From the NCBI GenBank assembly GCA_963924555.1, contig OZ004582.1, forward strand, positions 1,550,001 to 1,614,000: a stretch of 64,000 nucleotides of DNA, read 5' to 3'. Of this stretch, positions 21,376 through 31,959 are shown piece after piece. A program made the position numbers and the translations under genes. The first letter of the stretch is position 1; each line of letters begins with the position of its first letter. This stretch comes from Crambe crambe. Lineage: Eukaryota > Porifera > Demospongiae > Poecilosclerida > Crambeidae. The notes below the pieces were generated by a model, which was not told where the DNA came from, searched no databases, and saw only the letters and a program-made list of their open reading frames with translations.

Positions 21376-21608
21376 GGGATCGGTCCGTTCAGGCCACCAG
21401 TCCCGGCAAATTTGAAGTTAGAAGTATAAGTAGTCCATCGGTTACTGCTGTGTGCTATTGAACGTGTGGACTCGGGTTCGATTCCTGCAATGGACTTTTT
21501 TTTTCTTTTTCAATCTTTGAAAATTTTCTAAGTGTCCTGGTGCCGGGACCAGTCTGAATCTGTGAAGAATCCTGGTGCCGGGACTGGTGGCATGAACAGA
21601 CCGATCCC
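21376..21608. mobile_element. 233-bp inserted element with 33-bp TIRs
   Basis: GGGATCGGTCCGTTCAGGCC (to 21408) and its complement ending at 21608 pair over 33 bp with two mismatches. A further copy of CCTGGTGCCGGGAC occurs internally (21536-21550 and 21571-21584). The interior holds the tRNA-like segment listed separately. Flanking GACTGTATAAAC/GACTGTAAAC may be a target-site duplication or local rearrangement. Confidence 0.65.
21434..21496 (+). ncRNA. tRNA-like Pol III segment (SINE-like), not a functional tRNA
   Basis: A perfect B box (GGTTCGATTCC, 21476-21486) sits before the 3' half of a 6-bp acceptor-like pair (GTCCAT 21434-21439 with ATGGAC 21491-21496), and a T run of nine bases (Pol III terminator) starts at 21497. 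A canonical A box and a clean anticodon arm are not seen and the length (63 nt) is short, so it is better read as a tRNA-derived head of a short repeat than as a tRNA. Confidence 0.45.
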
Positions 21609-22036
21609 GTTGCTGGGACTGTAAACACAGCGTAAAATAAAAACTCTTCTTTCTCTTCTACCCTTACTCTACAAAAAAACGACATCCAAAATTGACTTTT
21701 GTTCAGTTTGTTCATAATAAGTAGATCAGCATACTGACTTACTGGCTGCAGCTATGACATTGAAATCGTTGCAATCTACTCTAGTGCTACTTCTTAAGAC
21801 GAAAAAGGCTTTACAGAAAAAAGGCACGATTCCAGCTGTGTACTATATATCCTATATTCCATATAATGTACACTCTGTGCTGCCGACCATTACCTACTTC
21901 ATCTTAAAAGCTTGCAAGGTGAGTTGATTCGAGTAGCATAAATCTCAGATAGCTGGAGTATCTTTAGTTACAAGTCTATGACGGCTTTATGCATTTCAGT
22001 TCTCCAAGCAGTATTTTACATCCGATAATTCAAATG

Positions 22037-22200
22037 AGAATGTGGAGTCTGTGGTACAGACACTGCTAGCTAGCTCAACAGATTATTATTCAAAATAAAA
22101 TGCCTCATTAGTTATCTGCTCAATATCCACAAACACACATATAGTCAAGCGTACACAAAGTGAGTGCAGAGGGTTAGCACTCAGCGCTTTTCATTATAGC
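22037..22200. repeat. Second copy of the repeat seen at 291-531
   Basis: GAGAATGTGGAGTCTGTGGT, CAGACACTGCTAGCTAGCTC and GTGAGTGCAGAGGGTTAGC parallel the elements at 291-460. Relation is by eye and only partial. Confidence 0.5.
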
Positions 22201-22649
22201 ACTCTGCAGATGTTCATCCCCCACAAGCAAGACAACCAAATCTCAACACCCATTTATATGATTAGTTCAGCTAGTTATTCTGATCAGATGGTGTTCTACT
22301 TATGCTGCAGTCGCTCCTTCGAGGTAGACAACAAACTTCAACTATAGGCAACAAACAAAAGAAAAATTCATTGCAAAATACCCTGAAAGATTGTCATAGC
22401 TATAGCTGAATATAAATACAAACAAAACGAATGTAAATAAGTGAGTGCAAAAAATTTTCTTTTCAGAGAGGGCAAAGGTCATTACAGGTCATTACATTTT
22501 TTCTTTCTTTCTCGTAATACACTAGTCCAAAAAAATTTTATAAACAAACATTTCGATCGATCATCTTCAGTATTCAAAAATCATAAGTTATACATAAAAA
22601 ATTAATGCCTTCAGGTTATAATCAGCTTTAACATTAAATACCAATGAGC

Positions 22650-23570
22650 TATGTTAACTAAGGCTATTATAAACATTTGGTAGTACTCCAACGTCTCTAT
22701 TCATTTTCTCTCTCTGTTTTCTAATGTACCAAGACTCTAAATAGCATCTTTGATATAGCTTCTGACTATTGTCCACTACCTCAGCATTATTCCAGTCAAT
22801 GAGATGGTTGTGCACAATTGCATGTTCTGCAACAGCTGAGTATTGAAGTTAGGGCTCTCTTGTGCTCTTTTATTCTGTGATCTAATGTTCGTCCTGTCTG
22901 TCCAATGTATTTATTGTTACAATTCCTACACGGAATCTTGTAAACTACACCTGATCTTTCACTTTGTGGAATTTTACCTTTCGGGTGAACTAACAGCTTT
23001 CTCAATGTAGTGTGTTGTTTGAAACAAGTTCTAATGCCTAGTGGGTTTAGAATTCTTTTGATGCTCTCTGACACATGCCTTATGTAAGGTAGTACCACAG
23101 TTGCCTTTGGTTGTTCTTCCTCATCACTCTTTTCAGATTGTGCCACTTCAGGATGGAATTTCGAATTTCACCGTCAGGGTAACCATTCTTTTTCAATGCA
23201 TTTGTAACCTTCATTTCTTCTCAGGAAAGGAACTACAAATCTTCTTTGCTCTGTTGAAGAGAGTTTTTGCTACTGCTGATGCGAGTCATATGAGAGATAC
23301 TTGTCAGTGTTAGTTTTCTTTCTGTAAACCGTTGTTGTTAAACTCCCATTATCATGATCGGTAATTTCTGTGTCAAGAAATGCTTCACATTCAAGCTCCA
23401 CAGTGAAATCTATCGATTGTTCAGTTGAGTTCAAGTGTTCTTTAAAATCTTGGACCATGTCTTCTTCAATTGCTGTACATATAATTATCATCAACATATC
23501 ATCAACATATCTTTTCCAAAATAAAGGTGGAGAGTGAAATCTTAATACTAAAGGAGTCCCCAGCATGTTT
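22650..23570 (-). pseudogene. Penelope-like retroelement: RT end + GIY-YIG endonuclease
   Basis: The minus frame 23566-23270 has the RT active site FWKRYVDDML followed by FKEHLNSTEQSIDFTVELE and FLDTEITDHDNGSLTTTVYR. A frame change leads to 23146-22850 with HVSESIKRILNPLGIRTCFK, then GVVYKIPCRNCNNKYIGQTG, the GIY-YIG nuclease motif, and RIKEHKRA. A further shift near 22850 gives AEHAIVHNHLIDWNNAEVVD and LESWYIRKQRE to about 22690. RT followed by C-terminal GIY-YIG is the hallmark of Penelope-like elements. The N-terminal RT half is missing and three frameshifts are present. Confidence 0.8.
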
Positions 23571-24990
23571 TTGTCTGCTGTGTCCTACCTGACTATGCTT
23601 TTGGTTGGTTTTACATTGACTTCTCAAGAGGAAGCAGAAGAACATGGTGCCTTTGCATGCTTGAAGAATTATATTATGTTGGTGCCTAGTCGCAAAACTG
23701 TTGGATAAGACTGGGCATGCTGAATGAACTGCTTACTCAACTCAAACTTAGATTTGCACATGAAGTGGGTCTCATTAAGGTGCATAATTATGAAGTGGGT
23801 CTCATCTGCAGCTTCTGGATTATCTTTAACATGTATTGTTTCAATGCAGGCCACACACTGGTGCCTAATCAGCAGATATGCTGTTGAAACTGAGTGAATG
23901 GGCTGAAAGTATGATATGATTGTGGTTCCATACCATGCTAACTTTACATGGATGACTTTTTATAGTGATGTTCGAAGTTTTTTTTGATTTTGTATAGTCT
24001 AAGAGTAAATGAGGACAAACAGTTTGTTTTTTTATTACGCCGAGTGTTTTTACACGAGGTTTATGTTGGCAATGATGTATAGTTTTGTATAGAACACGAA
24101 TACCTTTAGTTTGGAAATTCTATATTGAGTAGAAATGCTGTAATCCATTCTTTAGTATCCAGTTCACTATAACATTGATATAGAAAGTTGAAGAAAAAGC
24201 AGTTGTAGTGTACAGATTTTTCTTTTTTGCTTTCAAATTCTGTGAATATATAACTGTATTTTTCAGTGTGAATTATTTCAATCAGTTCTTGTGAAAAATC
24301 TTTGTTCAATAGTCAAGTGTTTAAAGGGTGGTACTTCAGGTGAAATGGGAGATGGAGGAGGTAGTAATGGAGCTGGAAGAGGCAGCGACGGAGTGACTGG
24401 TGGAGGAGGCAGCAATGTTCATGTGTTCAGGTTTAACAAGTAGTCATGTCAGTGACAGTAACTATCTTTTCACATAACCGAGTCAATCATATTGAAATTC
24501 ATCAGTCCATCTAATTGATCATAAAATCTACCTGCAGACCCGTACAGTTGCTCTTGAACAAAAAGCATTAGGGTCCATTCTCGTCCCTGATTGACCCTAA
24601 GTTGATCCCACAAGCCATAGTTCTGGATAACTAGTCTATGTATGATAAGAATTCCTCAATAATTTATGCATAATAATTGTGTTTAGCTAGGTACTAATGC
24701 ATCATCAGACATGACCAAAAGCTCAGAAAGCTCACTAACATTAAACATACTAGGACCTTTCTCCCCAGGGCCACCACTTGCTCTCCCTTCACTTTCCAGT
24801 CTTCTTTTCTTGTCTCCATGTTTCTAGCCTTCACTTTCCTCACTTTAGATTTGGGTGGCATAACTCAAACAGCAGCAAAAACAATATACACAAAACAGCT
24901 TCTTCAATCTTTTTCCCGCAGTAATTATTTTAGGTGGGCAATGTATAACTGGCTAAATAATGCATGGGCAGTGATATAAATTTACTGGAA
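23571..24990. other. No firm gene; one Gly-rich stretch
   Basis: Around 24343-24440 (+) an open frame reads GDGGGSNGAGRGSDGVTGGG, a low-complexity Gly/Ser segment that could be part of an exon. Short minus frames at 23669-23854 and 24106-24309 are unrecognised. Nothing else is supported. Confidence 0.3.
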
Positions 24991-25179
24991 GTAAAATTTG
25001 GAACTTGATGCCAGTTTGCACTATAGTCGTTTTGGAGAGAGGAAAGGTGAGGGGGGTGCTGGTAACATCAATGGAGCCAAAAGCTGTAATTTGGCCCATT
25101 CTTTTGGGATTTTCACCAACCTCTGGAGTTGGAAGCACGGCATTCATAGCCATTGATCATTTATCCAAATTTCAAGCAC

Positions 25180-25709
25180 AAAAAATAAGGAGGTATCACA
25201 GAAGCTTGTTGCAGACTCAAAAGTACATCTCAAGGATGCCTCCTCTGCTATCATCAAAGGTATTAAATCACTGCTGTTTTAATCCACTGTCAATATTTTT
25301 TCCTTGTACAGAAGCTGTCAAAATATATTTCAAAAGCTTGATTGATACCAAACGTCTAAAGAAATCTGGAAAATATGCAGATAAATGTTTTAAACAAAGA
25401 CGCCGAAATCGCTTGTTACGAGTAAGTAGCACATGCATACATGACTCCATAATTGTAGTAAATTAGGTACACGAAAGGCTGCACTGATGAAAACAGGTGC
25501 CATTGCTGAAAAGGTCAAACCAAAATTCTTGTCAGTATGTTACCAGAGCTCATGAGCTCAGAAGAAAGCGATGAGGATGGCACTTTCATTGTACGCCCTC
25601 TTCCTTGGAGAAGTGAGAAGGTGACGACTCTTTTTTATAGTTTGGATAATAAACATGATAAGAGAAGATCAATCAGAAGCAAACGCATGAAGTGTTAGAC
25701 TTCAAGGAT
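25180..25709 (+). pseudogene. Repeat-borne multi-exon gene fragment (PLPWRSE family), function unknown
   Basis: Exon-like blocks: up to 25259 (LLQTQKYISRMPPLLSSK) with donor GTATTA, acceptor CTTGTACAG (25312), next exon 25313-25420 (YFKSLIDTKRLKKSGKYADK, CFKQRRRNRLLR) with donor GTAAGTAG, then 25530-25700 where SVSMLPELMSSEESDEDGTF, IVRPLPWRSEKVTTLFYSLD and NKHDKRRSIRSKRMK precede a stop at about 25698. I recognise the SSEESDED...RPLPWRSE arrangement from many invertebrate repeat-borne proteins of unknown role. A frame change after the last intron suggests decay. Confidence 0.5.
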
Positions 25710-26107
25710 CTCCTTCTGACAGAGAAAAACCAAGTGATACCTCGATTCCTCTTGGTGCTTCAAGACATGAACAATTCATCATAGGTAGCTGGTACTATAT
25801 TGGTATTATTGGATAGCATTTTTTACTTCATTCAGTATTGGAATGAAAATATCTCTTCGGAATGCAAATGAAAATCCTGCATTAGTTTCTTCATAGAAAC
25901 ATGAAAGTTTTTTTTATGTATCTGAAGTATGAAACAAGAAGTATTTCAATTGGTTTCCATTAGTGGAAATTAGCCGTGCCTGCTCGTATCTTTTATTAGG
26001 AAACATGTATGTTTCCAAGTTCTGGAAACCATGGAAATATTATATGAAACATTACATTTCTTATTGTGTATCACAAAAGATTCCACTATGGAAACAACTA
26101 TTTTTTC

Positions 26108-26245
26108 ATAGTGAATAACCATGAATAACCATGCAATGACCATGCATAACCATGATAACCATCAATAACCATGAATAACCATCAATAACCATGAATTAAC
26201 CATGAATAACCATGAATAACCATGGATAACGAATAACCAACAATA
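26108..26245. repeat. ATAACCATGA minisatellite
   Basis: About twelve imperfect 10-11 bp units (GAATAACCAT, CAATAACCAT, GCATAACCAT) in tandem. It overlaps no coding sequence. Confidence 0.85.
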
Positions 26246-26448
26246 TACCATGCATGGTAATGGGTCGTCAAATTTCCAAACCCACAACAATCTCTTCAAT
26301 ATTAACTTTTGAAACATTCATCTATATTTTGTGAAACATTTCTTAACATACCTAATCCATCATCATTGACACATTTAAGCCTATTGTGCATGCATACAAC
26401 TAACACTTACCAACTGCGCACCATCTCTCCAATTAATGCCCAATTGTG

Positions 26449-27014
26449 CTCCGTCCGGTGCAAAAATCAATTATCAGATATGAGCACGTTTAGTTGGCAG
26501 TGCCAAAATTTGGCTAAAAATTTTTTTAAGTACAAGTACAAAGGCTTCAAATGAAGCGCTAAAGTTAGCTAGTCAGCCATTGAAGCTTCGTGCACGGAGA
26601 TTCTAGTCAGGCTGAAATTCATTGAACTTTAGGCAGGCTTTCCAGCTTATGCGCTGGGAAATATGAAATTACTAAGCTATCTGTGCTACCTTCGGTACCT
26701 TGCTTCTCTTCTCGGAGCTTTGGTTGGACAAACTAGCTTCTTACTAACTACAGTTCGAAACCTCACCCACCGTCAATTTTAATAATGCACGGGCATGTCT
26801 GGAAATAATGTTCACGTTGCTTAGTCAGCTTTTCTCGAAAAAAAAACGCTAATGGACGCTATCTCGATTTTTCTAAGAGCTGTTCCTCAGGCGTCATAAA
26901 AGCTATAGCTTTGAAATTTACGCAATAGAGCCAAAGGGCCATAGATAATAAATTTTACTATAATAAAAATTTTTTAATTTTCACTGGACAGAGGGTTTTC
27001 CCAGAGCCAGTCAC
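26449..27014 (-). mobile_element. MITE family 1, copy A (one end eroded)
   Basis: Shares CCGTCCGGTGCAAAAATCAA, AGTTGGCAGTGCCAAAATTT-type text and GGGTTTTCCCAGAGCCAGTC with copies at 28191, 35961 and 56827. The outer TIR at the 26449 side is cut short before GTGACCGG. Internal short duplications distinguish it from copy B. Confidence 0.75.
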
Positions 27015-27399
27015 AATTTAGCAAACCTGGCTTGCTATCAAATCATAACTTTCAAATTATCAAGCGTAACATATAATTTTTTAAATATATATAATGGGTT
27101 GTCAGTTTCAAATTACCCACAACAATCTCTTCAATATTAACTTTTGAAAAATTTACCCATATTTTGTAAAACCTCTAGCCCTAATTCATGCACGCGTAAT
27201 TAGGGCTAGGGCCTTGCTCTATGGCTAAAAATATGGGAAATATGGCTAAAAATACATACAAGGTCACAGGTGTGATTGTTAAGGAAGTCTCAGTTAGTAT
27301 GCACTGAGTTATCTAATGTGTGACCAAGCCAAAATGGATGTGTCAAAAATGGATGTGTCATGTATACATAGACTGTTTCTTTCTTGACCATAGCCTTAG

Positions 27400-27950
27400 A
27401 TGATGATGCCTGTAGATCTAGTAACCACATTAGTTAAGTTAGCTCATATTATGTTCCTAGAGCAGAAACACAGATGCAGCCCTGTGTCCGGACTTAATAA
27501 CCTAATAATTTTGTATGTGCGTAAAGATCACACTGATTTATTGAATGAAATTGATGTGGCTAATGAATTTGTGGGTGAAGACTATACGGCTGTTTGAAAA
27601 ATTCAAATAACTTAATTGAAACATTGTTGTGTAGCTGATAATTATAATGTCACAAAATAATTTATTCAAAGGGTAGTATCGAAAGTGTTTCCTAGAGTGC
27701 TCATATTGAATCTAAGAGGTCCAAAAATCAAAAAAAATTCTGGGGGGACATACCCCCAGACCCCTCTAGATGGCACACTTTGCATTCATGATTCCACACC
27801 TAACTTCAATCCTGCTTGCTACAGGCTATATACTTAATTTAGCAATGTACTTGCTCTGTTAATGGCCATTAAAGAGTACCCCAAAGGCCCCCCCAGCTCA
27901 AAATCTGGGGGGGGGGGGGGCCTGTGCCCCCCTGGCCCCCCTGCTTCCAG
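27400..27950 (+). pseudogene. hAT (ZMYM1-like) C-terminal tail and 3' end
   Basis: The frame 27400-27597 includes LNNLIILYVRKDHTDLLNEI and DVANEFVGED, matching the end of the hAT dimerisation domain (compare LNNLIVLHVHKNCTDSLSNR in the element at 5.2 kb). The following sequence has GGGGGGACATACCCCCAGAC and a G/C-run region ending CCCCCCTGGCCCCCCTG near 27941, which resembles the GC-rich 3' tail of such elements. The catalytic part is absent. Confidence 0.6.
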
Positions 27951-28190
27951 CACCTATGGGACAGAATTGAAAAATTTAAACAAAAAATACAGAACAAATA
28001 CGTTGAAAAAAATTACAGCTTTCTTAAAGAGGGGAAAACACCATCACTAAAAGAATGCACAGGCATCATAGTATCAAAATCAGCAAAGCAGACACAAGGA
28101 CTCTAATAACACAAGAAAAAATGTTTTTTTTTCTTCAATTTTTTTTGTAACTTCTTCCGTCCAATTCTAATAAGACACATTAATAATTAT

Positions 28191-28715
28191 GTGACCGGCT
28201 CTGGGAAACCCTCCGTCCGGTGCATAAATCAATTATCAGATATGAGCACGTTTAGTTAGCAGTGCCAAAATTTGGCTATAAATTTTTTTAAGCATAAATG
28301 ACAACTATGATCCTTGAACAAAAGTTTGGAGCTCAGACTACAAGTACAAAGGCTTCAAATGAAGCGCTAAAGTTAGCTAGTCAGCCATTGAAGCTTCGTG
28401 CATGGAGATTCTAGTCAGGCTGAAATTCATTGACCATTAGGCAGGCTTTCCAGCTTATGTGCTGGGAAATATGAACTTACTAAGCTATCTGCACTACCTT
28501 TGGTACCTTGCTTCTCTTCTCGGAGCTTTGGTTGGACCTTTCTCAAGCCAAAAGGCAAGAAACTAGCATAATGTTCACGTTGCTTAGTCAGCTTTTCTCG
28601 AAAAAACAATAAAGCTAATGGACGCTACCTCGATCTTTCTGAAGCTATAGCTTTAATAAATTTTACCATAACATTAATTTTCACTGGACGTAGGGTTTTC
28701 CCAGAGCCGGTCACA
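28191..28715 (-). mobile_element. MITE family 1, copy B (complete, 525 bp)
   Basis: Ends are TGTGACCGGCTCTGGGAAAC at 28191 and the complement (...TTTTCCCAGAGCCGGTCACA) at 28715, a TIR of about 30 bp, flanked by TA on both sides (28189-28190, 28716-28717). Interior non-coding; it shares its interior with copies A, C and D. Confidence 0.85.
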
Positions 28716-28903
28716 TATAATATATTGCTGGTGGGTTTTGGGATCGTGACACAATTGCCTCGTTACTGCACTTGCTCTCCATTCGGCAAAATAAATAAAT
28801 ACTCACTCTCTTGATCTCTGTATTCCATAACCTTATCTTTTAAATCTTTAATTTCGCCCTACCTCCTATCCCCGTCTTGTGTTCTGCTACACTTACTATA
28901 TAA
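28716..28903. other. Short non-coding spacer
   Basis: No feature seen apart from the end of the MITE; the recombinase-like frame begins just beyond on the minus strand. Confidence 0.4.
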
Positions 28904-30300
28904 TTATATTCCATCTGTTTCTGTCCCCTCATCAAATTCCTTTACCTTTAAATTGGTTACGGCTCCAGGCCTCTGCCAACTTTCATACAAAGTAGCAAGC
29001 ATTACTGTGCACATGCAAAATTTTGCTTCATCAAATTCCAGTGCTTGCATTTTTATTATATTATCTTTAAACCGATTCCACATAATATTATATTCATTTT
29101 CAATGAATTCCTTCACAATTGTATATCTAATTTGCTAGAACTCACTGAAAAATTCTCCAATCTCTTATGGGCTAATTTTTTTTCTCTTTACAAAGTGTAT
29201 ATTTCCACTGTCGTAGACTTTCAGAAATGCTACTTATTTTAGAATGTAAGGTTGGATCTTCAGATCCTATCTTCAAAAATTTAAGTGTCCTTTCCATCTT
29301 TGTAACTATGCCCTCAGCATGGGCGTAGCCAGGGGTGGTTCGGGTGGTTCGGTCGAACCACCTTTTCAAAATGAATAAAAAATGTTTTAAGCGCGATCGC
29401 GCGCTATGCGCGTACGCGTACGCGCGTTCGTGAGTGATCGATCGATCGTGAGCTCGAAGCGAGCAGAGAGAAACGAGTGAGGCAAAGCCTCTTATTATTT
29501 TTGTCCAGAAAAGGTCAGTTTTACGTATAACTCAGCCCTACTGAGCAGTTAGTGGCTTAGTGCCTGAGACTATGAATAAATCTTGCTGTAAAAACTGTAC
29601 AAAAAACTGTACAGGTAGCTAGCAGATCGTGTACCATCTTCATCATTTACTCATCTTCATACTTTCCCTGCCTTCATATGCTGCATTGCAGCTGCTAAGT
29701 CATTGTTTTTTTATAAATCGGTTATCAAAAAGGGTGTGGTTATAGGAAAGTGGGCGTGGTCATGCCAAAAAATTTTCTGCGTTTATGCGCGGATAACTTT
29801 AGAACCCCCTCTTCAAAAACTCTGGCTACGGGCCTGCTCAGGGCCAATATAGTTTTTCAGTTCTTCGAAATAGGACAGTAATTTGATTCTATCTAAGAAA
29901 AAAGACCACTCAACCTTTTTTGGGTTTGCATAATACAAATATTTGGATACATCTTTTGCAATTAATGCTTTGCAAATATACAATAGTTTGGACATGGGGA
30001 AGGACCCCATGTCCCTTGTACTGCTAACCATCTTTCGCTTAGATAAAGGTGGGATCCGGACAGAAACCTCTTTTTTTTTTGTGAAACTAAGCTTTCTGTG
30101 ATTTGCATCTTGTTTTATATAAAATTTTGGTACAAACCTTGCTTTTGAACACAGTTCCCTCCTTTTCTTGGGACTTATATCTTGGACTTTACTACTACCA
30201 CATCATCTTCACTTTCAGGAGATGCAGATTCCTCAGCCACCAATTCACGAGACGAAGATTCCTTAGCCTCAAATTTTCATCTGATGACATCTCATCTTCT
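28904..30300 (-). pseudogene. Tyrosine-recombinase-like gene interrupted by a transposon
   Basis: Minus strand, 5' to 3': an acidic stretch at about 30290-30170 (EAKESSSRELVAEESASPES, EDDVVVV), a basic segment (SPKKRRELCSKARFVPKFYI, KRKMVSSTRDMGSF), LLYICKALIAKDVSKYLYYA and RIKLLSYFEELKNYIGPE (29842), then the insertion 29318-29836, then GIVTKMERTLKFLKIGSEDP and SISESLRQWKYTLCKEKK (to 29172), and after a frame change FIENEYNIMWNRFKDNIIKM and LATLYESWQRPGAVTNLKVK (28990-28960). The SWQRPGAVxNLxxxEF motif holds the first catalytic Arg of tyrosine recombinases in Crypton/DIRS-related metazoan proteins. The rest of the catalytic domain (HxxR, Tyr) is missing, so the gene is dead. Confidence 0.55.
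29318..29836. mobile_element. 519-bp transposon with 5-bp target duplication
   Basis: Ends CATGGGCGTAGCCAGGG (29318) and CTCTGGCTACGGGCCTG (ending 29836) form imperfect ~17-bp TIRs. CTCAG is duplicated on both sides (29313-29317, 29837-29841). Taking out the element and one CTCAG joins the flanking recombinase codons in frame (YIGPE|GIVTK). Interior has GCGCGATCGCGCGC and CGCGTACGCGTACGCGCG palindromic runs (29390-29430) and no gene. Confidence 0.85.
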
Positions 30301-30369
30301 GAAATCTCAATCTAGTACATCATGTATCTGTCAGGTAACTAATTTCATCAAAGAAATGATTGGTTCAAT

Positions 30370-31882
30370 GTTGCAGTATAAATAGTTTATCGTGGCTGAA
30401 GAAGAAACTACATGATATGGGTTTGTTCAGAAGAAAGAATGTTCAGTATACACCAATAAGAATGGTGAAAGATGCCATCCAGGTTTGCTTTTTTCCCCTA
30501 CAGATGAAATATGATTTTATTATTTTCTGAGTTCTTGTCACTGAAAGAATGTAATTAATGGACCTAATGTTAATATCGGCTACCGTCAAATGTGGAGAGT
30601 AATTCAAAATAAATATAATTATAATATTGTCAAAAGGTTTGATAATAATAATACTAATTATCATTATAATGACTGTAGCTACATATACATAGGTCCATTG
30701 TGATGATGCTCATGAAAATATTAAATCCAGTCGGTGCTGAGAGTAGGCGTCGTCATAGATTGAAACGAAGAATTTACCAAAATAAGGTATTTTCCCCTTT
30801 CCTAATTTCTATGATGATAATAACTATTGACCAGGGCCCAAATTTCGTGTGGCATTTGGATGGATATGACAAATTGAAGCCATACGGATTTTCAATACAT
30901 GGGTATATTGATGGGTAAGGATATGCTACAGCAATAAAAATTAATATGTAACTATTATTTTAAAAATTAGCTATTCCAGAAGAATTATGTGGCTTAGAGT
31001 GGCTTCTACTAACAATAACCCTAAAGTCATACTTTCTGTCAACTGTGCTGTCTTCAAGGTATAGCTGAATGAAAATAGCTAGTAAGAAAGTACTGTAAAA
31101 ATAATATCTAGGTGTCCCTACTATCGTACTGAGTGATTGTGGCACAGAAAATTCCTCTCTTGCTGCTTAGTTCAATGGTTCTAGGAGTTATCGTTATGGA
31201 TCATCTACAACTAATACATTATGCTTTTATTATGTCCTAAAGAGAATTGAAAGCTGGTGGAGCCAACTGAGAAAATCAGTCAGTGATTATTGGATCAACT
31301 TATTCAAGGTAACTATAGTACTAACATAGCTACCTATTATTCAGGACATGATTGGAAATGGAGAATTCAATCCTAACTCACTACTGCTTCAGTAAGTTTT
31401 ATAATAAGCGTCTATGCACCATATTATTATTGTATAGGCACTGTTTGAGATTTGTTTATGCACCATTGATTGAAAATGCACTGGATCAATTTAAACAAAG
31501 ATGGAATAGTCACATAATTAGACCCAGCCGTTTGGCTGGATGTCCACCAGGAGTTCCTGATGACTTGTACTACTTGCCTCAACTTTCAGGTATGATCTGA
31601 ATTTGTAGAATAGCTACATGAGCAACTCACTGCATAGCTAAATGTTGTGATATTCAATTGGTATTTACAGGATCATCAGACTTCAGAAAGGAATTAAATA
31701 TCGAGTGTTGGGTTCATTGCTACTTAAACTATGCTTGTAAGGCACCAGAGCTGTTTCCAGAAGAATTTGCTAGGGCAGCAAAAGCTATTATCTACCAAGA
31801 TTTACATCTGCAAGGTAGTGATATTAATACCAGTAATGCCAAAACTGTGTATTTACACTTGATTAACATATTTAGTTCATAA
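30370..31882 (+). pseudogene. Multi-exon integrase-core (DDE) gene, nearly complete
   Basis: Exons by splice signals: ~30370-30480 (WLKKKLHDMGLFRRKNVQYT), 30693-30786 (AESRRRHRLKRRIYQNK), 30835-30914 (GPNFVWHLDGYDKLKPYGFS, first catalytic Asp), 30971-31058 (YSRRIMWLRVASTNNNPKV), about 31112-31290 (VPTIVLSDCGTEN, second Asp; RIESWWSQLRKSVSDYWINL, catalytic Glu), 31346-31395 (DMIGNGEFNPNSLL), about 31440-31588 (LIENALDQFKQRWNSHIIRP, CPPGVPDDLYYLPQLSG) and 31671-31882 (C-terminal, ends at TAA). This is the integrase-core family with the PSxxxxxPAGxPDELYYxP tail. An in-frame TAG (SSLAA*F) and an out-of-phase exon join at 31058/31112 suggest it is a pseudogene, though all three catalytic positions are present. 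Confidence 0.65.
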
Positions 31883-31959
31883 TGAATGAATAATGTCATA
31901 GAAGTTGGTTATATTTAGTTTATGATGAGAAGTTTGTGGTTCGTTATAATGCTCAAAAA

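Larger units (their letters stand above)
21329..21672. mobile_element. MITE family (AGGGATGGCGGGTCA...), interrupted by a second element
   Basis: Left part 21329-21372 (AGTAGGGATGGCAGGTCAAA ... GACTGTATAAACT) and right part 21633-21672 (AAAACTCTTCTTTCTCTTCT, ACCCTTACTCTAC) are contiguous in the uninterrupted copy at 46583-46692 (inverted there) and nearly so at 40252-40313. The intervening 260 bp therefore is an insertion. Confidence 0.75.

Noticed and set aside
21434-21496. Functional tRNA gene
   Set aside because: B box and T run are present, but no clear A box or anticodon arm and the length is too short; kept only as a tRNA-like segment.
22340-23600. Hammerhead ribozyme expected in Penelope-like terminal repeats
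   Set aside because: I looked for a CTGATGA core followed by GAAA on both strands and found none that could fold convincingly.
26108-26245. ATAACCATGA repeats considered as a telomere-like or CRISPR repeat
   Set aside because: Unit is not a known telomere motif and there are no unique spacers.
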